Assembly (NCBI RefSeq): GCF_012972705.2 | Contig: NZ_JABCSC020000001.1 | Location: forward strand, 1 to 64,000 | Direction: 5' to 3' | From: Uliginosibacterium aquaticum | Lineage (GTDB): Bacteria; Pseudomonadota; Gammaproteobacteria; Burkholderiales; Rhodocyclaceae | DNA: 64,000 nt | Shown here: positions 1-8,529 of the stretch, one piece after another | How positions within the stretch are numbered: the stretch's first letter is position 1 | Layout of the letters: every line of letters starts with the position of its first letter | Program-made: the position numbers and the translations under genes | The notes under the pieces: generated by a model | What the model was told of the DNA's origin: nothing | Seen by the model: only the letters and a program-made list of their open reading frames with translations | Database searches by the model: none

Positions 1-60
1 GAGAGATGACAGTCTGGTCGCGGTCGTCAGCACGAAAGCAGCGGTTTGAAGCGTTCCGGA

Positions 61-91
61 GAAACAAAAAGAAAACCGGCCTAGCGGCCGG
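61..91 (-). terminator. Rho-independent terminator of the 259-aa membrane protein gene
   Basis: Read on the minus strand, a 6-bp GC stem (arms 76-81 and 86-91, loop TAGC) is followed at once by a T-rich run (complement of 61-75, almost all A on the plus strand). It lies about 50 bases after the stop codon at 138, the expected place for an intrinsic terminator. Confidence 0.75.
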
Positions 92-137
92 CATTCACAA
101 ACCAGTTGACGGGAAGTCCCTTAGAGAGTGGTTAGCG

Positions 138-860
138 CTATACATGGCCGAGTGCTTTTAAGTCTTCGATCCATTTAGTAAACAGGGCCTGCACTTGCCT
201 CGTTTTTTCGTGCAGTTGCGTGCTCAATGTTCTGTATTCGGCCACTTTTTCTGCATCGTAGAAAACCAACTCCCTATCCATGTTTAAGTGGGGGGCTAGG
301 CAGTATCTGTAATCTCCGTCGGCAGGACGGGTGTTTGGAAAAACAAAGAAGTTCGTACCGACGAACTCCTCGAGCCGCCCTGCGGCTAAAGAAAACTCAC
401 GATAGGCTGTGGCGGTAGAGTGGTGTTGAAATACAAACTCTGGCTTTAGAAATCGTGTCGAAACTTCATAAAACTCGGAATGGAGTTTTGAGGTATAGGA
501 ATGATCGTCAAGAAGATTTGAAAGGTAGGACCTAGCCCGTTCAATAGAGATGTTGGCTGCCCAAAAGGTTGATTTATCTGCTTGGATCTTTGCCTGCCGC
601 GGATCGGCAATAAAGTGCTTGTACGCCAGTAGCCCTAAGCCGGGAATTATCTGCGCTGTTGCGAGCAGCCATTGATAACTCTCATTCACCACGACGCCTG
701 CTTTCCCAAGAGCCGCAATGAGAATTCCCTGCCACCAAGGGCCGGTGAATGTAGCTAGACCACTGCCGACCAGAAGAAGCCCTAGCGCGACAAAAATGTG
801 GCGCTTATACGAGAAGGACCAAGTTCCGGTTGATACGTTGTGTGATAGTTCGATGGACAT
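138..860 (-). CDS. Orphan membrane protein of unknown function
   Basis: I do not recognise this protein. From the ATG at 860 it has 240 residues; the frame stays open to a TTG at 917 (259 aa), and neither start has a good ribosome site. Two hydrophobic stretches near the N-terminus (one beginning FVALGLLLVG, one AQIIPGLGLLAY) predict two membrane helices, followed by about 150 charged, probably cytoplasmic residues. Its base composition is unlike the rest of the window: two sampled 60-base lines are 43% and 52% GC against 67% in selO. It stands alone with its own terminator, which suggests acquired DNA. Confidence 0.7.
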   Translation of the reverse strand: MSIELSHNVSTGTWSFSYKRHIFVALGLLLVGSGLATFTGPWWQGILIAALGKAGVVVNESYQWLLATAQIIPGLGLLAYKHFIADPRQAKIQADKSTFWAANISIERARSYLSNLLDDHSYTSKLHSEFYEVSTRFLKPEFVFQHHSTATAYREFSLAAGRLEEFVGTNFFVFPNTRPADGDYRYCLAPHLNMDRELVFYDAEKVAEYRTLSTQLHEKTRQVQALFTKWIEDLKALGHV

Positions 861-1381
861 CTCGTGCGCTAACGTGAAGTAGCCCTCAAAGTGAGGGCGT
901 ATTGGTTTATTTATCAAAACGACCCGGATTCTCAGACTTCTGTTTTATAAGAAATTTGAAGCCTTACTTGGCGTCAAAGTGATAAATAAAACAATGGCGC
1001 CGTTTTTTCCACAGGTTTTCTTCATGTTGTCTGATGAGGTGCGAAATGACTACAAGTGGAACAAGTGCTTCTGGGGGTGATGGGTGATCGTTCTGACCGG
1101 GTATCTGTTATGCATCGTAGGCCGGCCTCTCCGTTTGGTATTACAAGCTTGACTCAGCATGCTCGCCACATCTTCCTTAGCCTCTCCGCCAGCGTCAATT
1201 GGCTTCAGGCTGGAAGTGTGAGAAATATCAAACCGGGTTACATGTTTGTCATCGCCTCGGTGCGCTTAAGTGCTCTTGAGGTTCGTGGCCAAGAGAGCCT
1301 CCTTTGGGCGCGGACAGCGCGCGAGATAGATGGTGTGCGCAGGTATAGTGATGCGTAGGTCTGGCGAATGGAGATGAAGGG
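861..1381. other. Gap without a convincing gene
   Basis: Roughly 460-520 bases separate the orphan membrane gene from the retropepsin-like gene. The part next to 917 is AT-rich and must hold the minus-strand promoter, but I cannot place a well-spaced -35/-10 pair. A 100-codon frame at 1056-1358 opens with GTG but has no ribosome site and no recognisable domain, so I leave it out. GC content rises towards 1380, so this may be the edge of an acquired segment. Confidence 0.4.
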
Positions 1382-2152
1382 GTGAAAGCATACTTTTGGG
1401 GCTGGCTCGTGTTGATGTGTGTGGCCAAGGCGGATGCGCTGGAGCCGGAGCGAGTGCTGCACTTTGAATTGAGGCAACAACTGCCGATCCTTCAAGTGCA
1501 GGTAGATGGCCGGGAGGCGTCCCTGATTCTTGATCTTGGCGGGGCGGCAGCTTTGGCCTTGCGGCCGGACTGGCCGGAAGCCGGGGCGGCGGGCGAAGTC
1601 CGTGAGCATTCGCTGGCGCTTGCGCCGGGTGAGCTTGAGGTGGTGCCGGCTACGGTCTGGAGAAAAACGCGTATCCCGCCAGGTATCGATGGTTATCTCG
1701 GCTGGGCCTATCTTCAGCGTTACAACCTGGTGTTCGATTACGCGAAGCAGGCGGTGAGGCTCTACCCACGCGGGGCGGTGCATGCCGAATGTGCCGGCGT
1801 GCCGGTGCCCTTGCGCCGCCTGGGCTCGCTGCCCTATGTGCAGTTTGATCATGCGGGTCAGGCGCTTCTGTTGGGCCTGGATACCGGGGCGAATCAGAAT
1901 CTCATCAAGCCTGATGTAGCCGGCGCGACCTTGCCGGACAAAATTCTTTCGATCGATGGTGCGACGCTGGCCGGGCAGGCACTCAAGCTCGGGCCCTTGC
2001 GGGTGCTTGAGCTGCCGATTCCGACGCTGCATGGCTTGCTCGGCTACGATTTTTTTGCCCGCTATCGCGTCTGCCTCGATCCTGCCGCCAATACCTTTGC
2101 ACTCTCGGCCTTTGAACCGGAGCCGGGTGCTGCAGCCGACGGGGCGCGCTGA
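1382..2152 (+). CDS. Secreted retropepsin-like aspartic protease family protein
   Basis: This 256-residue protein starts at GTG with AAGGGG just before it and a GGAG further upstream. It has an N-terminal signal peptide (cleavage probably near AKADA). Two retropepsin-like lobes can be seen: a degenerate one with LILDLGGA around residue 50 and a classical one with GLDTGANQNLI around residue 162, each followed by a hydrophobic strand. The DTG of the second lobe is the catalytic-type motif of pepsin-fold enzymes; the first has DLG. It probably acts in the periplasm, with unknown substrate. It may be an inactive relative, since one lobe lacks the Thr. Confidence 0.7.
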   Translation: MKAYFWGWLVLMCVAKADALEPERVLHFELRQQLPILQVQVDGREASLILDLGGAAALALRPDWPEAGAAGEVREHSLALAPGELEVVPATVWRKTRIPPGIDGYLGWAYLQRYNLVFDYAKQAVRLYPRGAVHAECAGVPVPLRRLGSLPYVQFDHAGQALLLGLDTGANQNLIKPDVAGATLPDKILSIDGATLAGQALKLGPLRVLELPIPTLHGLLGYDFFARYRVCLDPAANTFALSAFEPEPGAAADGAR

Positions 2153-2246
2153 GTATTCAACTGCCCCACCGGGGTTGCGTGGACAAGCCTTTCATCTGGA
2201 TTGGGGGCTGAACGCCCGGCCAGGCATTGCAAACCTGCGGCTGGCC

Positions 2247-2615
2247 TTACTTTTTGAGCAGATCCTTGAGTGCGGCAAAGGGATTATGCGTCGCACTGCT
2301 GTGGCCGTTCTCGCCGCCGCCTTGCCCCGAGTCCGCTTCGAGATAACGTGAGTGCTCGTTCTCGTGGCAGTAGATGCACAGCAGCTCCCAGTTGCTGCCG
2401 TCCGGGGGATTGTTGTCGTGGTTGTGGTCGCGGTGGTGCACGGTCAGCTCGCGCAGATTGTCGCGTGTGAAGCTGCGCGTGCAACGGCCGCAGACCCAGG
2501 GGTAGAGCTTCAGGGCCCGTTCGCGGTAGCCCTGCTCACGCTGCTCGGCACTCTTGCGGGCCTCGGCCACAAGGCGGTCAAGGCGGTTGGCATCGGGGGT
2601 TTTGGGCTGGGCCAT
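2247..2615 (-). CDS. yajD: YajD-family HNH nuclease-like protein
   Basis: A 122-residue cytoplasmic protein of the length usual for YajD. It has two zinc-type CxxC pairs (CGRC near residue 42, CIYC near residue 80) framing a beta-beta-alpha metal core with VHHRDHNHDNN and a following ELLCIYCHENEH segment, the typical HNH arrangement. The catalytic-type histidines are present. It is convergent with the retropepsin-like gene and lies just downstream of the small secreted protein and Band 7 genes on the same strand. The biological role of YajD proteins is not established, so no substrate is assigned. Confidence 0.85.
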   Translation of the reverse strand: MAQPKTPDANRLDRLVAEARKSAEQREQGYRERALKLYPWVCGRCTRSFTRDNLRELTVHHRDHNHDNNPPDGSNWELLCIYCHENEHSRYLEADSGQGGGENGHSSATHNPFAALKDLLKK

Positions 2616-2648
2616 GAGTATTGTTCCGGAGGATGAGGGCGTGGGGAC

Positions 2649-3113
2649 TTAGTGCTGCCTGGCGCGCCGGGCGGGCGGAATGTTGAGCACCCCGGCGCCG
2701 TCGATGCGCAGTGCTTTGCCGAGCCGCACGGTTTTCACGGTGACGCTGAATTCCGGCCAGCCCCTGCCTTGCAGTTCGACATAGCCGGGCGCGGGGCAGC
2801 GCCGCAGCTCGAAGCCCTGCTCGGGATAATCCTGGGCATCAAGGAGCAGATCGAAACCCCAGCCGAGTTCTGGGTCTCGCTGTAGCCCCTCGGCCTGTTT
2901 GGCGCGGTAGGCCTTGCGCAAGCCCGGTGAGGCAAGCGGATTGGCATCGAGCCAGGCCTCGACGGGCTGGCTGCTGCTGCCCAGAAACACGGCATCGTTG
3001 TAGGCGAGATAGCCCTGCATGAAGCGCAGCGCAAGGGCCGCCTCTTCAGGGCAGGCCGCCTGCGCCGGCAGGAGGGCGAGGCTGCAGGCCAGGGCGGAGA
3101 GGAATCGCTGCAT
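2649..3113 (-). CDS. Small secreted protein of unknown function
   Basis: A 154-residue protein with a clear signal peptide (MQRFLSALACSLALLPAQA, cleavage before AACPEE). The mature part is about 135 residues, has two cysteines that could form one disulfide (ACPEE and RRCPAPG), and ends in a basic tail. I do not recognise a domain. It follows the Band 7 gene by 12 bases on the same strand, so the two are probably cotranscribed; whether they work together is unknown. Confidence 0.65.
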   Translation of the reverse strand: MQRFLSALACSLALLPAQAACPEEAALALRFMQGYLAYNDAVFLGSSSQPVEAWLDANPLASPGLRKAYRAKQAEGLQRDPELGWGFDLLLDAQDYPEQGFELRRCPAPGYVELQGRGWPEFSVTVKTVRLGKALRIDGAGVLNIPPARRARQH

Positions 3114-3125
3114 GCTGCAGGGCGC

Positions 3126-3986
3126 TTACTTTGGTGAAGGGATGTTGATCAGCGGCGTGCTGCTCATGTTGGCCGGGATCACCACGGTATGGGCCGAGCC
3201 TTTCTCAGCGAACTTGGCCAGGGCCTGATTCACTTCGTGCTGCAGGTATTCGCGGGTGAGCGAGCCGGAGATGATGGCCTGGGCCTTGGCGATGCCTTCG
3301 GCTTCGGTGATCTTGATCTGGGCTTCGCGCTTGGCGATTTCGGTCTGGATCGTCATGGCCTCGAGGCGCTTCTGGTTGGCCACGGCGGCGCGGATGGATT
3401 CTTCGATGGAAGGATCGGTCATGACCGAGCGGATCACCACGCGTGACACGGAGAACACCTTTGGGTCATTGGCTTCGAGCTGGGCCTGCACATTCTTGTG
3501 CATGGCCGCGGCGATTTCGTCGCGCTTGGTATGCAGGATCAGCGAATCGACCCTGGAGACTTCCTCATAGGCCGCGTTGCGCACCAGACGCGAGACCAGG
3601 CCGTGGGCCGGGAACCACACGCCGCTCTCTTCATCGCGGGCGGACTGGTTGGCGTACTTGGCCTGCAGCTCGGTGATGCCGCCAGGGGCGACGTGGTAGT
3701 AGATGGTGATGTCCATGTCGCGCAGGCTGAGGTTGTCTCGCGCCTTGGGCGTGAGGTCCTGCACGTCGATGGCGATTTCCTTGGCGGTGAATTCCTGCAC
3801 CTTGGAGATGAAGGGCCACTTCATGTAGATGCCCGGCCCGATTTCGTCCGGCGAGATCACGCCGAGTGTGGTGCGGATGCCCACGTTTCCAGTGCCGATG
3901 GTGCCGAACACGCCGCTGAACGCGAAAAACAGGATCAGGATCAGAAAAAAGAAACTACCGAGTCTGGACAACCATTGCGCCTGCAT
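3126..3986 (-). CDS. Band 7 / SPFH (prohibitin-like) membrane protein
   Basis: A 286-residue protein with one N-terminal membrane helix (FFFLILILFFAFSGVFG), then an SPFH domain starting with GTIGTGNVGIRTTLG and a C-terminal helical segment rich in Ala, Glu and Lys (EAQIKITEAEGIAKAQ) that forms the coiled coil typical of prohibitins. Family members oligomerise on the membrane and often modulate proteases or membrane microdomains. The start is ATG at 3986 preceded by AGGGAGAG. It leads a probable two-gene operon with the small secreted protein. There is no adjacent NfeD gene, which argues for prohibitin type rather than the NfeD-linked stomatin type. Confidence 0.85.
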   Translation of the reverse strand: MQAQWLSRLGSFFFLILILFFAFSGVFGTIGTGNVGIRTTLGVISPDEIGPGIYMKWPFISKVQEFTAKEIAIDVQDLTPKARDNLSLRDMDITIYYHVAPGGITELQAKYANQSARDEESGVWFPAHGLVSRLVRNAAYEEVSRVDSLILHTKRDEIAAAMHKNVQAQLEANDPKVFSVSRVVIRSVMTDPSIEESIRAAVANQKRLEAMTIQTEIAKREAQIKITEAEGIAKAQAIISGSLTREYLQHEVNQALAKFAEKGSAHTVVIPANMSSTPLINIPSPK

Positions 3987-4039
3987 CCTGCTCTCCCTGT
4001 TTAAGTGTCGTGTGATCCGCTCAGCATATCATCGGGGTG

Positions 4040-4642
4040 TTAAGCCAGCTTCTGCTCAGCTGCCGCGAGGCTGGCGTAGCCATAGAGTTTCGCGGTGTGC
4101 TCCATGGTCACGGTGGTGAGGTTGCGCCCCTCCTCCTGATATTCCTCCACCATGCGCAGGTAGGCGCGCAGGGTGTCTTCGGAATAGGTGCCAAGCTCGC
4201 CGCGCAGATAGGTTTCGAAGGAGGTGCCCTGCGGGCCGTCCTCCTCGGTGCGGATCAGGCGAGCCTGATCCGACATGCGCGGCCACTCGCGCGCGAAGGC
4301 TTCACGCCATTCCAGCTGAATTGCGATGACGCGCTCGATCGTGCGCCGCTGCCAGTCGCTCAGCGGCGGCAGCAGATGCGCGAAGCCGGCGTATTCGGCG
4401 GGTGCGGTGGAGGCCATCATGCGCGCGTATTTCTCCTGCACCAGATTGCGACCGAGCTGCGCGGCGCGCTTGAGGTCGGCGTGGTAGCTGGCGAGCGTGC
4501 CATTGTCCCAAGCCAGAAACTGGCTCTTGCGCATGATCTCGAAGGTCTCGAAGTTGTCCTGACAATTGGCGCGGCCGCCTTCGTTTTCAACCTTGTCGAA
4601 GGCCTGCCATTCGAGTTGCACGATGTCGTCGATGAGGCTCAT
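4040..4642 (-). CDS. DUF4125 family protein
   Basis: A 200-residue soluble protein matching my recollection of DUF4125, a family without known function. I chose ATG 4642 (MSLIDD) because AGGAAA precedes it at good spacing; the upstream extension in the same frame is translated REP repeat. It contains a conserved-looking core around KSQFLAWDN and DLKRAAQLGRNLVQEKYARM. The next gene upstream on the same strand encodes a TPR-DUF4037 protein. DUF4037 and DUF4125 are, as I recall, found together or fused in other bacteria, so the two probably act in one process. Three REP units lie between them. Confidence 0.8.
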   Translation of the reverse strand: MSLIDDIVQLEWQAFDKVENEGGRANCQDNFETFEIMRKSQFLAWDNGTLASYHADLKRAAQLGRNLVQEKYARMMASTAPAEYAGFAHLLPPLSDWQRRTIERVIAIQLEWREAFAREWPRMSDQARLIRTEEDGPQGTSFETYLRGELGTYSEDTLRAYLRMVEEYQEEGRNLTTVTMEHTAKLYGYASLAAAEQKLA

Positions 4643-4663
4643 GGGGTTTCCTGTGTGTGTGTT

Positions 4664-4765
4664 CCGTAGGTGCGGCTTCAGCCGCACGCATGGATGGCGA
4701 AGCTTGCGTAGGGCGGACTTCAGTCCGCCGCCACGCGTGGTGTGCGGCTAAAGCCGCACCTACGG
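4664..4765. repeat. REP/BIME cluster with three units
   Basis: Three copies of a palindromic unit are visible: 4666-4687 and 4707-4729 in forward orientation and 4741-4764 inverted. Each has the head GTAGG followed by a GCGG-CTTCAG-CCGC type hairpin. A linker with ACGCGTGG precedes the inverted unit; the same linker recurs at the other two clusters in this window. The inverted unit's GTAGG head contains the TAG stop codon of the TPR-DUF4037 gene. Confidence 0.85.
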
Positions 4766-6493
4766 GTTGGCGAGAATGCTGTCGACATGCGCTTCAAGAT
4801 AGGACTCGCCCGGCTGACTGAAGCCCTGCGCGATGATTTCCCGCAGCACGGCGGCGCAGATTTCTTCGACCAGCGGCGTAGCCTCGGCCGCCAGGGTCTG
4901 CGCCAGTTGTGTGAGTTGGCCGTGCAGCGCGGCGAGCCTGGGCAGGCTGCCGACGCTGTGCACCAGCCACTTGTCGGCCGGGGTATAGCGCCGGTTCAGC
5001 ACATGAATCGCCGCGCAGGCCTGGCGGATGAACTCGGCCTGCGCCATCAGCGCAGCGGCCGGCTCGCCGCGCGTCAGCGCGCGCGGCAGGTTGTACTGCC
5101 CGCTCTGCGCCATCTTCGCCACGGCCTGCGCAAGCTTGCGCCGTACGATGCCATCGGGATAGTAAGCGGCCAGCGCAGCACGGATACGGCTGAACTCGCC
5201 GGCCGGGTCGGAGAAGACTTCGCCATTGGTGACACAGGCCAGCAGTGGCTCCGGAATCTGCAGCCAGTCCGCTTCGGACTGCGGCAGCTCCGCCGCGCCG
5301 AGGAATTCGCGGTAGAAACCGGAGATACTGAACACGCCCACGCGCTGGCCGCTGCGGCGCCCGGGCCGGCGCGCCGGGAAGCCGGCGAACTCGGGCGGCA
5401 GGCGCTCGTAGTCGGCCTGCATCTGCTTGCCTAAGGCCGCGTAATCCTCATCCGTGAGCCAGATGCAGAAGCCGGGGCCGAAATCGTGATCGCGGGACTG
5501 CTCGTCATCGAAGCCGAAGCACTCCGAGCCGTGGCCCACCAGACCCACGGCGATGCGGTGTGCAATCGGCGCGTAGTCAGCCAGCAGGCTGCCGCGCATG
5601 GCTTCGTAGTACTGGCGCGCGAGGGCCAGGCCTTTGAGCTGCGGGCGCAGTGCGGCGGCCACCTGCTGCGCCTCGCGCTTGCAGGCTGCACTGCGAGTCG
5701 GGTCGGAGGCTTCAAGCACCAGCGCGAGGCTCTCCAGCATGTCGGCATAAGGCTGGTTCTTGCCGAAGCGCGCCTCGATCTCGCGCAGGGCACGTTCGTA
5801 CAGCGCGGCGGCTTCGCTCGCGTTCCCCTCCTTGAAGCACACCTCGCCCAGCGCGGCGATAGCCGCAGCGTGATGGCCGCTCGGGCGCGGCAGTGCGGCG
5901 AACAGCCGGTCGGCCTCCTCCAGCGCAGCACGCGCTTCGGCGAGCTGGCCCAGGCGCACGCGCGACTGCGCGAGGTTGGTGAGGCTCACCGCCACATCGT
6001 GTTCCGCGCCCGGATTGCTGCGACTGATCGGCAGCGCGGCTTCGAGGAACTGGATCGCGCGGGCGTGATCGCCGGCTTCCTGCCAGGCCAGGGCGAGGTT
6101 GTTGTAGAGCGTGGCGACGAGGAAGGCATCCTGCACGCCCAGCGCGAGGAACATGCGTCCCACTTCTTCGAAGAGCTCGATGGCGCGCTGAAACTGGCCG
6201 TCCGCGCGCCAGGCCGTGGCGACGTTGAGCAGGGTGGTGGCGTAGTGCAGGCTGTTCTTGAGGCCCAGCTCTTCGAGCAGGCCCAACGCCTTGCTGGCCG
6301 CCGCCAGTGAGTCCTTGAAGCGGCTGGTGCTGCGGTAGTAGCCCATCAGCTCGTTGAGCAACGAGAGCACCGCGCCCTTGTCGCCCTCGGCTTCGCCACG
6401 GGCGATGTGGTCGAGCATGAAGGCTTCGACCTGATCGTAGGCGCCGCGCTGGAAAAGGCTGTCGAGCTGCTGCAGGACCTGCTGGATGTCCAT
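4760..6493 (-). CDS. TPR-repeat protein with DUF4037 nucleotidyltransferase-like domain
   Basis: A 577-residue soluble protein. Residues about 1-285 form tetratricopeptide-like helical pairs (for example NNLALAWQEAGDHARAIQFLEAAL near 131-154). Residues about 290-577 match DUF4037. The strand-loop GLVGHGSECFGFDDE followed by SRDHDFGP (GHGSE at 320-324, DHD at 335-337) has the GS...DxD layout of the nucleotidyltransferase fold, so nucleotide or tRNA-like substrates are possible, but activity is unproven. It precedes DUF4125 on the same strand. Its last sense codon is followed by a TAG inside a REP unit, so the present 3' end may have been set by repeat insertion. Confidence 0.8.
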   Translation of the reverse strand: MDIQQVLQQLDSLFQRGAYDQVEAFMLDHIARGEAEGDKGAVLSLLNELMGYYRSTSRFKDSLAAASKALGLLEELGLKNSLHYATTLLNVATAWRADGQFQRAIELFEEVGRMFLALGVQDAFLVATLYNNLALAWQEAGDHARAIQFLEAALPISRSNPGAEHDVAVSLTNLAQSRVRLGQLAEARAALEEADRLFAALPRPSGHHAAAIAALGEVCFKEGNASEAAALYERALREIEARFGKNQPYADMLESLALVLEASDPTRSAACKREAQQVAAALRPQLKGLALARQYYEAMRGSLLADYAPIAHRIAVGLVGHGSECFGFDDEQSRDHDFGPGFCIWLTDEDYAALGKQMQADYERLPPEFAGFPARRPGRRSGQRVGVFSISGFYREFLGAAELPQSEADWLQIPEPLLACVTNGEVFSDPAGEFSRIRAALAAYYPDGIVRRKLAQAVAKMAQSGQYNLPRALTRGEPAAALMAQAEFIRQACAAIHVLNRRYTPADKWLVHSVGSLPRLAALHGQLTQLAQTLAAEATPLVEEICAAVLREIIAQGFSQPGESYLEAHVDSILANP

Positions 6494-6599
6494 CGGTGAA
6501 TCCTCTCTGGAGTTTCCGACAGCCTAGCAAGGAGCGCGCGCGCGCAGCTGGTCTCAGATCAAGTCCGGCTGCGCAGCGCGATCCCGGCGCACGCTTGGC

Positions 6600-8099
6600 T
6601 TATTGAAATGCCACCTCGGCGAAGCTTCTGAGCTTGCGGCTGTGCAGCGCATCCGGCCCGCGCTCGCGCAGGATCTCCAGCGCCCGGATGCCGATACGCA
6701 GGTGTTGGTCGACCCGCTCGCGGTAGAAGTTGTTGGCCATCCCCGGCAGCTTGATCTCGCCATGCAATGGCTTGTCGCTCACACAGAGCAGGGTGCCGTA
6801 GGGCACGCGGAAGCGGAAGCCGTTGGCGGCGATCGTGGCGCTCTCCATGTCCAGCGCCACCGCGCGGCTTTGCGAGAAGCGGCGCTGCGGGGTGTTGTCC
6901 GGCAGCAGTTCCCAGTTGCGGTTGTCGGTGGTCGCTACCGTGCCGGTGCGCAGCAGCCCCTTCAGCGCTGCACCCGAGAGGCCGGTCACGTCGGCTACGG
7001 CGGTTTGCAGGGCGAGCTGGATTTCGGCCAGCGCCGGAATCGGCACCCACACCGGCAGGTCTTCGTCGAGCACATGGTCTTCGCGCACATAGGCGTGCGC
7101 CAGCACATAGTCGCCCAGCGCCTGGGTGGTGCGCAGTCCGGCGCAATGCCCCAGCATCAGCCAGGCATGCGGGCGCAGCACGGCGACGTGGTCGGTGATG
7201 GTCTTGGCGTTCGCCGGGCCGACGCCGATGTTGACCATGGTGATGCCGCTGCCATCGGCGCGCACCAGGTGGTAGGCCGGCATCTGCGGCAGGCGCGGCG
7301 GCTGTTTGCCGAGCGCATCCAGCTCGCCCGCCGGCTCGCCGACGCGGCGCGTGATGACGTTGCCGGGCTGGACGAAAGCGAGGTAGGGGCTGGCCGGGTC
7401 ATTCATCGCCTCCAGCCCCATGCGCACGAATTCGTCGATGTAGAACTGGTAGTTGGTGAACAGCACGAAGTTCTGGAAATGCTCGGGCGAGGTGCCGGTG
7501 TAATGGCGCAGGCGCTGCAAGGAGTAATCCACGCGCGGGGCGGTAAACAAGGCGAGCGGATGGGCTTCACCGGGCGCGGTGGCATGGGTGCCGTTGGCGA
7601 TGCCGTCGTCCATCACCGAGAGATCCGGCAGATCGAAGAGATCGCGCATCAACATGCGCCGCTCGGCACTCATGCTGCCTTCGATGTGGTCATAGTCGCC
7701 AAAGGAGAAATGCACCGGAATCGGCTGCGAGCTGATGCCCACTTCCAGCTCCACATCATGGTTTTGCAGCAGCAGACGGAACTGGTCGAGGAAATAGCCG
7801 GCGAAGAGGTCCGGTCGGGTCAGGGTGGTTTCGTAGTGGCCGGGGCCGGCGACGAAGCCGTATGACAGACGCTTGTCAGCGGTACGCGCCTTGGCAACGG
7901 TACTGGTGTGGATGCGCACGAAGGGATAGCAGGCGCGGGCGCGTTCCTCTTCGGCTTCCGGCACGGTTCCGGACACGTATTGCTGGAGGGCTTCGCGCAG
8001 GTGATTGATGCTGGCGTTGTAGATCAGCTGAACCTGGGCCAGAGCAGCTTCGGCATCGGTGAAGCGCAGCGGGGCAATGAAGGGCGGGCGATGGGGCAT
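6600..8099 (-). CDS. amn: AMP nucleosidase
   Basis: A 499-residue cytoplasmic enzyme that hydrolyses AMP to adenine and ribose 5-phosphate, helping to control adenylate pools. The N-terminal half is the AMP-nucleosidase-specific domain. The C-terminal half is the phosphorylase-type fold with GHCAGLR and ALDMESATIAANGF, the substrate-binding Met-Glu-Ser segment of this superfamily. Length fits the family (about 480-500). ATG 8099 is preceded by CGGAGAA; an in-frame upstream extension lacks a ribosome site. It appears monocistronic. Confidence 0.92.
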   Translation of the reverse strand: MPHRPPFIAPLRFTDAEAALAQVQLIYNASINHLREALQQYVSGTVPEAEEERARACYPFVRIHTSTVAKARTADKRLSYGFVAGPGHYETTLTRPDLFAGYFLDQFRLLLQNHDVELEVGISSQPIPVHFSFGDYDHIEGSMSAERRMLMRDLFDLPDLSVMDDGIANGTHATAPGEAHPLALFTAPRVDYSLQRLRHYTGTSPEHFQNFVLFTNYQFYIDEFVRMGLEAMNDPASPYLAFVQPGNVITRRVGEPAGELDALGKQPPRLPQMPAYHLVRADGSGITMVNIGVGPANAKTITDHVAVLRPHAWLMLGHCAGLRTTQALGDYVLAHAYVREDHVLDEDLPVWVPIPALAEIQLALQTAVADVTGLSGAALKGLLRTGTVATTDNRNWELLPDNTPQRRFSQSRAVALDMESATIAANGFRFRVPYGTLLCVSDKPLHGEIKLPGMANNFYRERVDQHLRIGIRALEILRERGPDALHSRKLRSFAEVAFQ

Positions 8100-8160
8100 G
8101 GTGTTTTTCTCCGTGATATTCCAGTCTGGATCAAGCATACCGCATGCCGGGAGATCGTTT

Positions 8161-8529
8161 TCAGTGCTCTGGCCGCCGCCACAGCCAGATGGCCACCGTC
8201 AGCATCACCAGTGCTACGCCGAGGGTGATCAGGCGCGGGGCGCCGGAGAAATACATCAGCCCGGCGCTGGCCGTCATCATGATCGAGGCGGCCCATTTTG
8301 CGCGGCGAGACATTGCACCGTGTTCACGCCAGGCGCGGATACTGGCGCCCCAGCGTGGGTGATTCAGCAGCCAGGCTTCGAGCGCCGGCCAGCCGTGCCC
8401 GGCCGCCCAGGCCGCCAGCAGCAGGAAGGGCACGGTGGGCAGGCCCGGCACGAAGATGCCGATGAAACCCAGCAGCAGCGCGCTACCCGCGAGCAGGCGC
8501 CACAGGATCAGAGCCAGCATCCGGCGCAT
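8161..8529 (-). CDS. DUF454 (YbaN-like) small membrane protein
   Basis: A 122-residue protein with membrane helices. The N-terminal ALILWRLLAGSALLLGFIGIFVPGLPTVPFLLLAAW segment shows the conserved G-PGLP-TTPF type signature of DUF454. Two more helices follow, then a short basic tail. The start ATG at 8529 overlaps the chrA stop as TGATG, so translation is probably coupled to the chromate transporter gene. No function is established for the family. Confidence 0.85.
   Translation of the reverse strand: MRRMLALILWRLLAGSALLLGFIGIFVPGLPTVPFLLLAAWAAGHGWPALEAWLLNHPRWGASIRAWREHGAMSRRAKWAASIMMTASAGLMYFSGAPRLITLGVALVMLTVAIWLWRRPEH

Noticed and set aside
1056-1358. A 100-codon GTG-started frame
   Set aside because: It has no ribosome site, no recognisable domain, and lies in a stretch of changing composition; support is too thin.
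4643-4687. An N-terminal extension of the DUF4125 gene
   Set aside because: These codons are translated REP repeat (opening MRLKPHLR); the same residues open another frame in the neighbouring inverted REP copy, and a ribosome site precedes ATG 4642.
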